From: Pontibacter qinzhouensis
GTDB taxonomy: Bacteria; Bacteroidota; Bacteroidia; Cytophagales; Hymenobacteraceae
Direction of reading: 5' to 3'
Assembly: GCF_008017455.1 (NCBI RefSeq)
Contig: NZ_VRTY01000013.1
Span: 1 to 64,000 of the forward strand
Length of the DNA stretch: 64,000 bases
How positions within the stretch are numbered: the stretch's first letter is position 1; every line of letters begins with the position of its first letter. Under the pieces are notes generated by a model that was not told the DNA's origin, did not search any database, and saw nothing but the letters and a program-made list of their open reading frames with translations. Positions 37,022 through 45,193 of this stretch are shown in pieces. A program made the position numbers and the translations under genes.

Positions 37022-37681
37022 CTATTTTACCTGCTTCACATCCAGTGTTCCCACCTTGGGCAGAATCTGGATGATGAAACGGCGGTCGCGTTCGTCGCCT
37101 GTTCTGCCTGCTCCTTCAAAACCACTGCCGGAGGCGATGAGCTCAATCTTGTCTTCGGGTAGTTTAATGCCGGCACTGCGCCAGAACTTTAGCAGCGCAA
37201 GGGCTCTGCGGTAGCTCAGTTCCAGGGCATAGTCGCGCTCGGTTATGTTGCGGAGGTCACCTTTAGGGTAGCTGGCAGCGCGGCCGTCAATCACGATCAG
37301 GTACTTTACATCGTCATCCTCAATGGAGTTCAGCACCTGACTCAGTTCCTCTCCTGCTCGGCGCAAAGGTGCCAGCGCCACCTGCGGTATTTCGGCGCGG
37401 CTAGGCTCGAACAGCACGTTTACCAGCAACTCGTGACGCTTGTACTTTTCGTTGTACTGAAAATACTTGGCATCGAGGCGCGACAGGGCGGCTTTAATTT
37501 CATCGAGCTTTTTCTTTTCCTCCAGTTGTACCTCCAGGCGGGCAAGCGTGTTGCGGTTTTCGTAGTCTTTGCTCTGGAACATTTTAAAACTTAGCACAAA
37601 CAGCACCAGCATTACGATGAAAAGCACCGTCATGAGGTCCACGTAGCTGGGCCAGAAAAAGTCTCTGTTCTCTTTGCTCAT
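37022..37681 (-). CDS. MotB/ZorB-like stator protein with OmpA-type C-terminal domain
   Basis: 219 residues. One N-terminal membrane helix (about 12-32, SYVDLMTVLFIVMLVLFVLSF) contains Asp15, which matches the conserved proton-carrying Asp of MotB and ZorB. A coiled coil follows (about 37-75, ENRNTLARLEVQLEEKKKLDEIKAALSRLDAKYF). The OmpA/MotB-like domain (about 82-210) has YLIVIDGRAAS, LSYRRALALLKFWRSAGIKL and DRRFIIQILPK, and would bind peptidoglycan. It is the last gene of the minus-strand cluster and starts 12 bases after the MotA-like stop codon. With its partner it should form an ion-driven 5:2-type inner-membrane motor. It is not flagellar: no flagellar genes are present. Confidence 0.88.
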   Translation of the reverse strand: MSKENRDFFWPSYVDLMTVLFIVMLVLFVLSFKMFQSKDYENRNTLARLEVQLEEKKKLDEIKAALSRLDAKYFQYNEKYKRHELLVNVLFEPSRAEIPQVALAPLRRAGEELSQVLNSIEDDDVKYLIVIDGRAASYPKGDLRNITERDYALELSYRRALALLKFWRSAGIKLPEDKIELIASGSGFEGAGRTGDERDRRFIIQILPKVGTLDVKQVK

Positions 37682-37693
37682 GCGCCTGCCTGG

Positions 37694-39484
37694 TTAACCA
37701 ACTCTGCGATTGCTGCTGCTGTTGCCTCCAAAAATCTTCTGGAAAGCAGCCTTCACTGGTCCTGGTTCTGCACTTTTCACCAGGAAAGCATTCAGTTCCC
37801 GTAGCTGCTGGAGCATCTGCTGCTGAACCTGGGAGTCAGTTTCCAGTTTCTGAAGGAGTCGTTCGTTTGTAACACCAATATTGTCGGAAAGCTGCCGCTG
37901 CTGGGTGTTCAGGTTGTTTTGCTGCTGGTTCAGGTTTTCGAAAGGCCGCATATAATCTACAATGCGCTGGTATACGTTGTCTTCGTTTAGCAGCCTGAAA
38001 TGCTCCTGCCATTTGGCGTAGGCATTCTGTGCATCCCGCTCCTGGTGTTGCAGGCGCGCTTCCATCAGGTCGGTGAGTTTAAGAGCGGCTTTATCGAAAT
38101 ACTGTTCGGTGCGGCTGGCGATGTCGGTTAGTTCCTGCTCGTGCCTGCCAAAAAAGTTGATCTGCCGCTGTATGGATTCGTCGTGTTTCTGGAGGTAACC
38201 CGGCACTTGGTCAAAGCCATCCTGCAGGCTTGTGAGCCGCGAGAGCACCTGCTCTATGTTGTTCGTGAGCGCAGCACCTTTCTCCACCGACTGATTCAGG
38301 GCCTCCTGGTATTTCATAAAGTTCATGAAGAGCTTTTCGCTTTCCTTAATCTTATCAAACACCATCATGTTGGCATTTGCCATTTGCGTAAAGCCAATCT
38401 CATCCAGCTTCTGAATAAACTCCTTCTGCACACTGATGTTCTCGGTCAGGCTATCTACAATGGGCCGGAAACCTAAAATTTTATCCAGGAAATCTTTGTT
38501 GAACGAATCGAGTACCGACTTCAGGTTGCCAAGGCTGGCGGCCATGTCGGAGTTGAGCTTGGGCAGCAAGTTGGTCTGCAGAAAGGTGTAGTAGGTGTTT
38601 TTCTGCATGTCGCGCTTGCTGCGGGCATTTTTGAGCGCCTGGTTCCCCATCAGCGTGAGCAGAAGCCCCAGAAAGCTACCGGCCATGGCAATTAACACAC
38701 CAAACAGGAACGACGGAATGTTCTGATCTGTAATGAAAGGAGAGAGTGTTTCAACACCCTCTGCTGCCTCTGGTGCCCGGAGGCCACTCCATACCAGGCT
38801 CGACAAGCCAATGATTACCCCCGAAAAAGTACCCAGCAAACCTACATACAACGGTGTGGCAATTGTAGCCTGTACCTCTGCATCCAACGACTCCGAGTGC
38901 CGCTCCGACACATCTTTCAATATTTCGAAATCAGCGGCGGCTCCTTTGTTGCGTTTCAAGTACTCGTTGGTGCTCCTGATAATTTTGCTGAAAGTAGGTG
39001 ATGGGTTGCTTACCTCCAGCAAATCGAAGGCGACTGGCTCTTGGTTAAGACCTGCTGCCTCAGTGGGTGTTGGAGGCTGCTGACCGGTAGCATCCGGGAA
39101 AAGAATCTTTCCATCTTCGAGCAGCTTCCGCAGCCTGTCTTTTGCCACATTGTACTGCTGCACCGCCTCCCCGTTCCGGGCATCAATCCGGACTTCATCT
39201 TTTTCAACTTTAATTGCCCTGATGAGCACCGGGTTAAGCAGCGAGTATTCTTTAAACGGCTTGCCCGCCAGCAGTTCTTCCCACTGCTGATTGACAGAGA
39301 TTCCACTCACAGCGCCAGCACCTTCGCCTGGCGTAAACACACTTTCTTTTAAAGCCAACTGGTGCTCCGAAGGGTACAGCTCCTCAATCGCCCTGATCTT
39401 CAGTTTGTTCCCTTTGTACACGTACAACTGGTACCCCAGAATAATCAGGATTAAAATACTTTCAATGAGAAATATACCTTCCAT
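37694..39484 (-). CDS. MotA/TolQ/ExbB-like (ZorA-like) channel protein with long cytoplasmic tail
   Basis: 596 residues. Membrane helix 1 lies at about 5-22 (FLIESILILIILGYQLYVY). A cytoplasmic insert of about 180 residues follows. Helix 2 (about 207-232, ATIATPLYVGLLGTFSGVIIGLSSLV) carries the family signature TPLxxGLLGTxxG. Helix 3 lies at about 256-280 (IPSFLFGVLIAMAGSFLGLLLTLMG). About 315 residues of predominantly helical, Gln- and Leu-rich coiled coil then extend into the cytoplasm (about 290-580). A long tail of this kind is the hallmark of ZorA in Zorya defence and differs from flagellar MotA or ExbB. It pairs with the MotB-like gene 12 bases downstream. Zorya's ZorC/ZorD/ZorE genes are absent. 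Confidence 0.88.
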   Translation of the reverse strand: MEGIFLIESILILIILGYQLYVYKGNKLKIRAIEELYPSEHQLALKESVFTPGEGAGAVSGISVNQQWEELLAGKPFKEYSLLNPVLIRAIKVEKDEVRIDARNGEAVQQYNVAKDRLRKLLEDGKILFPDATGQQPPTPTEAAGLNQEPVAFDLLEVSNPSPTFSKIIRSTNEYLKRNKGAAADFEILKDVSERHSESLDAEVQATIATPLYVGLLGTFSGVIIGLSSLVWSGLRAPEAAEGVETLSPFITDQNIPSFLFGVLIAMAGSFLGLLLTLMGNQALKNARSKRDMQKNTYYTFLQTNLLPKLNSDMAASLGNLKSVLDSFNKDFLDKILGFRPIVDSLTENISVQKEFIQKLDEIGFTQMANANMMVFDKIKESEKLFMNFMKYQEALNQSVEKGAALTNNIEQVLSRLTSLQDGFDQVPGYLQKHDESIQRQINFFGRHEQELTDIASRTEQYFDKAALKLTDLMEARLQHQERDAQNAYAKWQEHFRLLNEDNVYQRIVDYMRPFENLNQQQNNLNTQQRQLSDNIGVTNERLLQKLETDSQVQQQMLQQLRELNAFLVKSAEPGPVKAAFQKIFGGNSSSNRRVG

Positions 39485-39491
39485 GGCTTTT

Positions 39492-39660
39492 AAATTTTGA
39501 ATGAGTGGATGAGTGGATATTAGATTTGAAAATTTGAAGATTTGGAAATTCTTAAATCTTCAAATCACATCTCTACTCTTTCATAATGTAAGAATTCATT
39601 CATCCATTTAATCACTCTTTCAAAGTTGTAATTCACTCATCCACTCATTCAAAATTAAAA
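39492..39660. repeat. Simple phrase arrays between two cluster genes
   Basis: The 185-base gap is almost entirely repetitive. TTTGAATGAGTGGATGAGTG (39495-39514) is followed by AATTTGAAGATTTGGAAATT phrases and, inverted, ATTCACTCATCCACTCATTC (39633-39652). The outer arrays are inverted copies of one another and could pair. Confidence 0.6.
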
Positions 39661-39669
39661 CGAAGTGTC

Positions 39670-40662
39670 TTATCTGAAATCGATTTTTGCTTTTTCCTGA
39701 ATTCTCCACCCATTACCGACTCTGGCCAGAATGCCATCGTCTTGCAGTACCACCTGGCTTACTTTGCGGTTAGAGGGTTTTTCGAAGCTGAAGGCATTCT
39801 CCAGCCGGTCAATTCCCTGAGAGATAACGAAGGCCTGGTTACCTGACAGGTTGAAGCGGTAACGGGTAGTGTTGCTGTTGCCATCTTGCGGCGTGTCTAC
39901 TTCCAGGTAGCTGTCGGAGTCGGGTTGCTGCTGCAGTTGGTGCTGCTTTATAACACCGTCTTCCGGAATAATGGCATATTGCCTGGTGGCTCTTGCCGGC
40001 TTGCGCTCCTGTTGCTGCTCCCGCTGCTCTTTACGCTCCGGCTGTTGCTCCCGCTGGTCTCTAAGCTCCGGCTCTGCCCGCTCCTGCTGCTGATTCCGCT
40101 GGTTTCGCCTTTCCAACTCCGGCTCTGTACGGTCCGGCTGTTGCTCCCGCTGGTTTCTTCGTTCCCGCTGCTCGCCCTGCTGCCCTCTTGGCTCCCGCTG
40201 TTCGCGTGGTTCGCGCTGTTCTCTGTGCTGGGCCCTTGGAGAACTGGCAATATTTATTTCTGCAGCACCAGGCTCATCGCTTGCCACACTACGTGACCGC
40301 TGTTGCGGTGCTTGCTGCTCTGGCTGGTCGTTTTGCTGCGGTTTTTTAAACTCGTTGCGTCTTTTGGGCTGTCGGGCCTGCTGTGTCTCCTGCTGCGCAT
40401 CAGCGGTTCTGCCAGGAACGGTTGTCATCACGCGTGAAGTCTGCTGTACAGGTTTAGCCGCAGGAGCAGACTCCTGGCGCTTGCCACCCCCTCTGCTGGC
40501 CATTCCACGGATCTCGCTCAGCTGATGCTCCAGAATACTGTTGCGGTCTTTCAGCCGCTCCAGTTTACCAGATAAAGCTCTGTTGTAAGTATTTACTTTG
40601 AGTAAGGCTACAACAGCCACTAAAACAGCTATAATGCTCACTATAATCGATGCGTATTCCAT
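39670..40662 (-). CDS. Membrane-anchored protein with disordered Arg/Glu/Gln-rich middle
   Basis: 330 residues in three parts. Residues about 3-22 are one membrane helix (YASIIVSIIAVLVAVVALLKV) followed by a short coiled coil (NRALSGKLERLKDRNSILEHQLSEI). Residues about 55-225 are a low-complexity linker rich in Arg, Glu, Gln and Pro, with repeats such as REQREPREQREPRGQQGEQR. Residues about 230-330 are a compact domain (YAIIPEDGVIKQHQ...TRYRFNLSGNQAFVISQGIDRLENAFSFEKPS...VVLQDDGILARVGNGWRIQEKAKIDF). I do not recognise the C-terminal domain. Its place between the stator genes and the actin-like gene suggests a tether or adaptor between membrane and cytoskeletal components. Confidence 0.8.
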   Translation of the reverse strand: MEYASIIVSIIAVLVAVVALLKVNTYNRALSGKLERLKDRNSILEHQLSEIRGMASRGGGKRQESAPAAKPVQQTSRVMTTVPGRTADAQQETQQARQPKRRNEFKKPQQNDQPEQQAPQQRSRSVASDEPGAAEINIASSPRAQHREQREPREQREPRGQQGEQRERRNQREQQPDRTEPELERRNQRNQQQERAEPELRDQREQQPERKEQREQQQERKPARATRQYAIIPEDGVIKQHQLQQQPDSDSYLEVDTPQDGNSNTTRYRFNLSGNQAFVISQGIDRLENAFSFEKPSNRKVSQVVLQDDGILARVGNGWRIQEKAKIDFR

Positions 40663-40783
40663 ACACCACTTGCTTAGTTATGAAGTTTATTTTCTAAAAA
40701 GGCCACATGTGAAAGCGCTACCAATTAGCTGGTTGCCACTCGTGCCGGTTCGTTTTACAAAAGTCGTTATTTAAATTGGCTTT

Positions 40784-40843
40784 TTACCCTTGAGCCATTT
40801 TCGGCAAATTTCCTTCCGAAGGTCAATTTCATCAGAATAATTT
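40784..40843 (-). repeat. Dispersed intergenic repeat, family R, copy 12
   Basis: Reverse complement AAATTATTCTGATGAAATTG, ACCTTCGGAAGG, AAATTTGCCGAAAATGGCTC, AAGGGTAAAA. Full length, in the 460-base gap between two cluster genes. Confidence 0.8.
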
Positions 40844-40942
40844 AGTGGGCTACGCCAAATTCAAAATTAGAAATTAAAAATAATGAAAAGCTTAGGGAGC
40901 AGCCTTTGCCAGTAAGCACCCTCAGCCTCGTGTCTCAAAAAA

Positions 40943-40974
40943 ACCTTCGGAAGGCCTATTTTATTAGAATAATC
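40943..40974 (-). repeat. Dispersed intergenic repeat, family R, copy 13 (partial)
   Basis: Reverse complement GATTATTCTAATAAAATAGG, CCTTCCGAAGG. Only the left half is clear; second R copy in the same gap, same orientation as copy 12. Confidence 0.65.
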
Positions 40975-41000
40975 TGATTGTTAAATGGTTAACATGAGAA

Positions 41001-41042
41001 TGAGCAGCAAAGACCTCGCAGTGAGCGCAGCTCCTGCGAGTG
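41001..41042 (-). repeat. Dispersed repeat, family B, copy 2
   Basis: Reverse complement CACTCGCAGGAGCTGCGCTC, ACTGCGAGGTCTTTGCTGCT: inverted copy of 36877-36908 with seven extra bases in the middle. Confidence 0.6.
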
Positions 41043-41087
41043 TCTGGCCGAAGCAGATCGGACATCAAAACCAGGTTCAAAAAAATC

Positions 41088-41119
41088 TATTATCTAATAT
41101 CTAGCATCTAACATCTAAA
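41088..41119. repeat. Simple phrase repeat (TATCTAATATCTAGCATCTA)
   Basis: Same wording as 14277-14316. It abuts the stop codon of the actin-like gene. Confidence 0.5.
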
Positions 41120-41122
41120 AAG

Positions 41123-44100
41123 CTAGTGTTGCTGCTGCTGGTACAGTTCTTTCGACAAGAGGTAAAGCGACTGCTTGAGCGGCATAAAGAACATCGTCTC
41201 CGGCAGCAGTTCCCGGTCGCTCAGGCCTCGGAGTGTGTCTTCCAGCACCATGGTCAGGCTGTCCTGCATGTTGGCTTTCATAAAGTCCAGCACCTGCAGC
41301 GGGTCTACCTCCACGCCCATAGAGCGCATGAGCGGTGCCACATCGTTATCGTCGAGCAGGAGTTGGAGGCAATCCATTACGTTGTCGAGCACTTCCTGGC
41401 GAAGCGTGCCGGTGATCTGGCTCTTGTTTACCGGCTTCAGCGCGTCTTCTTCGGTAGCAGCACCAGTCGGACGAATAATCGGAATGTCGGTGAGGTCGGA
41501 GAGGTTGGTACCTTCCAGGGCCATAGCGCCTCCGTTAGCCGTTACCTGTTTCGGGTTATCGACCAACACGAGCTTAAAGTTGGCCGGTGGCTCCTGCCCT
41601 GTTACCTTCCTGAACACGAGCTTCGCATAGCGCTCCACATTTGAGAGGTTGTTGCCGGCACTCAGCAGTTTAATGTACAAGCTGCCCTGCCCGCTGAAGC
41701 AGATGTAGCGAGGTGTCTGCACATCGAGCTGCTTCACAAGCTGCGCCAGGTGGTACATCAGCGCGCCAAAGTGCAGGTAGAACATCAGGCGCAGCTGCCG
41801 GGCCTGCAACAGCTGCGAGCTGTAGTGCAGTTCTTTGTCGTAGCTGAACAGCAAACTGGTAATATCGGCAGAGCTGAAGTCGGGGTTATCTAAGGCTGTT
41901 TCGAGGAACTTGCGGTACTCTTTGCCTTCTTCGGTGAGCGGAATGCGTAGCACATGCGCCACGCCATATTGCAGCAAGCCATTGTCTTTACTGGTTTTTA
42001 CGGTAGCAAAACCATCGCCCCACAAATCGTTGCCGGCAAAACGGAAGGAGGAGCTGTGCGAAGGTTTCCGGTTGGTGAACAGCAATACGTCGGTAGTACC
42101 ACCGCCTATATCCACGTTTATCAGGTTCTCATCCTGGCTTGGCACCACAGCACCCGTTCTGGACAGGAAATAATAAGGTGCCACCGATTCGGTGATGCAC
42201 ACGGTTGTTCTGTCGTTGCGGAATACTTTGTTGTACACGCCATCCCACACGTTCTGGAACATGTTGCGCGAATATTCATCGAAGCTCAGCGGCGCAAACC
42301 ATACAATTTTGGTATTGGCCACGTTGCCATGGTTCAGCACCACCTTGTTGCGGAGCAGCAGCATAATTTCGGTAAAAAACGCTTCGATGCGCCGTTTGCC
42401 GGTGTTGGTCAGCGTTTCGCTCCACTTCAGGTCGGTATGGTAGGTCTGCTTGTACTGGTCCTGGTGTGTGCCTTCGGTATTAATAGAAAAGCCAATGTTG
42501 ATATTCCCGAACAAATTCGGAATCTGGTTCTCAAAATCAATCGATTCGCAGGTAGCCGTGCGGGTCGGGAAGGAATACAAGGAGCCACCGGAGCCGATGA
42601 TCAGCGGAATGAACTCCCGCTTCAGCAGTGTTTCCACGGCAAACAACCTGCCGAAGCCGCGCTTATGGAAACGCTGGTAATCGGTGAGCGAAGGGTCGTC
42701 GGATGGCTTGTTGAGCATAACCAGTTGCAGATCGTTGGCCGTAATGGAGAACTCTTTCGGAGCCTGGTTCGCACCGGAGGTGTAGGCGATGTGGGTGTTG
42801 GAGGTTCCAAAATCCACAGCAAAAGTAAAGTTCTGTATCCCCTGCTGCACTTCCTGGAAACGCGGCACGATCAGGGCTCTTCCCGAAATGTCTACGCCTG
42901 CGTGTGTGAACTCGGCAAAGTCGAAGTGTGTACCCTTAATTTCGTAATAGGTGCTGCCGGCGCTGCTGTTGCTCTTTTTGGTACGCCGATGTGCTGTGGC
43001 AGATATAATGCCGCCCCCAGCCTCCAGTTGCTTGCCGCCCGCAAAAAACGACAGATCGTGGTTCCGGTTCAGCAACAGCGGATCGATGTCCTCATCTACC
43101 AGCATCACCTTATAAAAGTCGTTGTAAGCGGTGGCGTCGGTAAACTTGTAGAACGGGAAAATACCCAACCCTACCCTTGATTTCAGAATATGTCCTTTCT
43201 CCGGTATCAATTCCCCGTTGGCATCTTTGGGGTTTAGCGGATTATCGTAATAACTGCGCTCGTACACCACGCTGCCACTCTCCGTTGGCACCTGCAGCGT
43301 AACCCGCACATGGTTTACATCAATGTAAAAAGTCAGGTGGTTGGCCAGGTCCTGCGCCGTAAAAAACTCAAAATACAGGCTCGTGATGGGCAGCAGGTAA
43401 TTGAATGATTTTTCGGTAACCCCCGGTTGGTACACCACCGTGCCACTGTAGAAACGGTCGGTGTTTACCTCGTAAGGCACCTGCACCAACGTCTCCTGCA
43501 GCAGGTCGTTTATGGTGATGTAGGGGTAGTTAAAGCCTACGCCAGGTAACGAGCGGTTCGGAATGGCTTTGCTATCGGAATAGCCTACGCTGGTGTTGGC
43601 AGGCCAGGCCAGGTTGTTCACGTATTTCACGTTTGGTGCCAGCCGCAGATCCGGTTTCAGCACAATAGGGCGTTCGCCTGCAAAAGCCGGGTTCGTAGGC
43701 CGCAGGAACAGGTCGCTGCTCGTAACGGCTGTCTGGTCTTTTCGCACCAGGAACGTTAAGTGCCCCACATGCACCGGGTTCTGCTGATAATCTACAAGAG
43801 GCGCAAAGTCAGCTGCCAATGCATTGGTTCCTACTGCCCCAGACATAGCCAGGCTCCGGAGCATGCCTTCGTCCAGTGAGCCATACACTGCCGGAAAAGC
43901 CTGAATATAAGCTGCATTGGAAGCAAAGAGTTTATGCACATATTCTTTGAAATCATGTGCCCGCTCCTGTAGCCCCACATAGCGGTTATCGAAGTAAGTG
44001 CCACCATTTTGCGCCCTGTTAATAGAAAGCGGCTGCACACTCGGCGACACAAACAGGAAGGTAAGCGGTGATGTTCCGCCTATCAATTGCATGTGCCGGT

Positions 44101-44557
44101 TGCTGGTTTCGAAGTAAAAAAGGAAGATATCTTCGATGCCCTGGAAGCGCCTGTCGTTCAGGAACAGCTCCAGCGTTTTGCCCAGCAGGTTCGTGCCAGT
44201 GTTCGCTTTCATGGCTGCCAGTTGCTGGTGCTTGTTCCAGCGCCTGACAATAATTTTGTTGCCGGCCTGGGCGTAACTTTCGTGGTTGTAGAGCAGCTCC
44301 CACAGGTCCCAGAAGTGGGTTACCATTTTGTGGTAGATGCTGCTGTTAGTATCGGCCACCCCCTGCCGCACAAATTCGAAAGCTGTTTCGAAGAGGTGCA
44401 TGCGGGCAAAAGGAGTCGGAATGGAGGCATTTATCTTCTGAGCCCGGCCACCTGCACCATCTACTATATCTTTAATTTCGGTACTGGTTATCTGGCTTGT
44501 TTTAGCCCAACCTTCTACGTTAGATCCGGTTTTATGAAGACGAAGTACTTTCGGCAT
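41123..44557 (-). CDS. Actin/Hsp70-fold ATPase with large N-terminal region (SrfB-like)
   Basis: 1144 residues from the ATG at 44555-44557; an upstream TTG would add 12. The C-terminal half has the sugar-kinase/Hsp70/actin ATP-binding motifs: phosphate 1 FAVDFGTSNTHIAY (Asp582), phosphate 2 INVDIGGGTTDVLLF (Asp816) and an adenosine-type motif YICFSGQGSLYIKLLS. The first 570 residues are a beta-rich region I do not recognise. Size and order recall the virulence-factor SrfB family, which is often encoded with SrfA/SrfC; those are absent here. No membrane segment, so it is cytoplasmic. With a tubulin-like protein and a stator pair in the same cluster, a role in an energised cytoskeletal machine is plausible but inferred. 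Confidence 0.85.
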   Translation of the reverse strand: MPKVLRLHKTGSNVEGWAKTSQITSTEIKDIVDGAGGRAQKINASIPTPFARMHLFETAFEFVRQGVADTNSSIYHKMVTHFWDLWELLYNHESYAQAGNKIIVRRWNKHQQLAAMKANTGTNLLGKTLELFLNDRRFQGIEDIFLFYFETSNRHMQLIGGTSPLTFLFVSPSVQPLSINRAQNGGTYFDNRYVGLQERAHDFKEYVHKLFASNAAYIQAFPAVYGSLDEGMLRSLAMSGAVGTNALAADFAPLVDYQQNPVHVGHLTFLVRKDQTAVTSSDLFLRPTNPAFAGERPIVLKPDLRLAPNVKYVNNLAWPANTSVGYSDSKAIPNRSLPGVGFNYPYITINDLLQETLVQVPYEVNTDRFYSGTVVYQPGVTEKSFNYLLPITSLYFEFFTAQDLANHLTFYIDVNHVRVTLQVPTESGSVVYERSYYDNPLNPKDANGELIPEKGHILKSRVGLGIFPFYKFTDATAYNDFYKVMLVDEDIDPLLLNRNHDLSFFAGGKQLEAGGGIISATAHRRTKKSNSSAGSTYYEIKGTHFDFAEFTHAGVDISGRALIVPRFQEVQQGIQNFTFAVDFGTSNTHIAYTSGANQAPKEFSITANDLQLVMLNKPSDDPSLTDYQRFHKRGFGRLFAVETLLKREFIPLIIGSGGSLYSFPTRTATCESIDFENQIPNLFGNINIGFSINTEGTHQDQYKQTYHTDLKWSETLTNTGKRRIEAFFTEIMLLLRNKVVLNHGNVANTKIVWFAPLSFDEYSRNMFQNVWDGVYNKVFRNDRTTVCITESVAPYYFLSRTGAVVPSQDENLINVDIGGGTTDVLLFTNRKPSHSSSFRFAGNDLWGDGFATVKTSKDNGLLQYGVAHVLRIPLTEEGKEYRKFLETALDNPDFSSADITSLLFSYDKELHYSSQLLQARQLRLMFYLHFGALMYHLAQLVKQLDVQTPRYICFSGQGSLYIKLLSAGNNLSNVERYAKLVFRKVTGQEPPANFKLVLVDNPKQVTANGGAMALEGTNLSDLTDIPIIRPTGAATEEDALKPVNKSQITGTLRQEVLDNVMDCLQLLLDDNDVAPLMRSMGVEVDPLQVLDFMKANMQDSLTMVLEDTLRGLSDRELLPETMFFMPLKQSLYLLSKELYQQQQH

Positions 44558-44584
44558 ATTGAGTCTGTTTAGGTATTTTATAAA

Positions 44585-44609
44585 AGGACACAAGTATCAG
44601 TACATAAGA
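44585..44609 (+). repeat. 25-bp dispersed repeat, family C, copy 3 (diverged)
   Basis: AGGACACAAGTATCAGTACA, TAAGA. It differs from the other two copies at three positions and lies just upstream of the actin-like gene. Confidence 0.6.
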
Positions 44610-44684
44610 TATAAGACTATCTTTCTTCTGCTACTGATCTTTATCCAACTTCGTAAATTGAAGCTAATTTTCACTTTCTACTAC

Positions 44685-44722
44685 AAATTATTCTAATGAA
44701 AATGGCCTTCCGAAGGCTTTTT
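44685..44722 (+). repeat. Dispersed intergenic repeat, family R, copy 14
   Basis: AAATTATTCTAATGAAAATG, GCCTTCCGAAGGC, TTTTT. A perfect consensus left half; the right end is not recognisable and is replaced by the family-E repeat that follows at 44769. Confidence 0.75.
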
Positions 44723-44768
44723 TAGGTTGTAGACTTTAAGCCTATAGCAGAATACTGCTCCCCGCCTT

Positions 44769-44798
44769 TGTCATCCTGAAAGGATCTTGTGAGCGAGA
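44769..44798 (+). repeat. 30-bp repeat, family E, left copy flanking the GIY-YIG gene
   Basis: TGTCATCCTGAAAGGATCTT, GTGAGCGAGA. It is an inverted match (29 of 30) to 45126-45155 on the other side of the GIY-YIG gene. The arm CCTGAAAGG is itself nearly palindromic. Confidence 0.85.
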
Positions 44799-44812
44799 TC
44801 CGAAAACGATAG

Positions 44813-45109
44813 CTACTGCCGTACCTCCAGAAACATCAGCAACGGATTCTCCTGTTTTATCAAATCCAGCTTGTCCTCTCTGCTCATAAGCTTTATCTCT
44901 TTCTCCCGCTCAATCGCGTGTTGTACGTGAGTGTAACGCTCGTAGTACAGCAGCTTATAGCAATAGTAGCGTCCGGCAAAGGAGTCAGGCTTTCCCCGAT
45001 TCTGCCTATGCTGCTCCAGTCTTACGCTCAGATCATTCGTTACACCAACGTACAGCACCTTTTTACCAGGATTTGTCATGATGTAAACGAAATAGTTGTG
45101 ATCTTTCAT
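44813..45109 (-). CDS. GIY-YIG family endonuclease-like protein
   Basis: 98 residues, the usual size of stand-alone GIY-YIG (UvrC-N-like) proteins. The motif pair is FVYIMTN (GIY position) and LYVGVTND (YIG position). Arg30 in DLSVRLEQH and the Glu in HAIEREKEIK match the catalytic Arg and metal-binding Glu. Such proteins are abundant in Bacteroidota and mostly uncharacterised. This one is framed by near-perfect inverted 30-bp repeats (44769-44798; 45126-45155, with another at 45194-45223) inside the gap between two cluster genes, which suggests it arrived as a small mobile unit rather than belonging to the cluster. Confidence 0.9.
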   Translation of the reverse strand: MKDHNYFVYIMTNPGKKVLYVGVTNDLSVRLEQHRQNRGKPDSFAGRYYCYKLLYYERYTHVQHAIEREKEIKLMSREDKLDLIKQENPLLMFLEVRQ

Positions 45110-45125
45110 AGCTCCGGTTCATGCA

Positions 45126-45155
45126 TCTCGCCCACAAGATCCTTTCAGGATGACA
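45126..45155 (-). repeat. 30-bp repeat, family E, first right copy
   Basis: Reverse complement TGTCATCCTGAAAGGATCTT, GTGGGCGAGA. One difference from the left copy. Confidence 0.85.
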
Positions 45156-45193
45156 ATGGGAGAGAATGTGTGATTATAGATAACATTTCTGTT

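Noticed and set aside
37022-39484. Calling the stator pair a Zorya defence system
   Set aside because: ZorA/ZorB-like features are present, but ZorC, ZorD or ZorE are absent; the partners are cytoskeletal-fold proteins instead.
39592-39660. CRISPR-like array
   Set aside because: Units are 7-9 bases, degenerate and without spacers of even length; no cas genes in the window.
41954-43180. 408-codon plus-strand open frame
   Set aside because: Antisense of the actin-like gene, which has clear ATP-binding motifs in the other strand; no motif in this frame.
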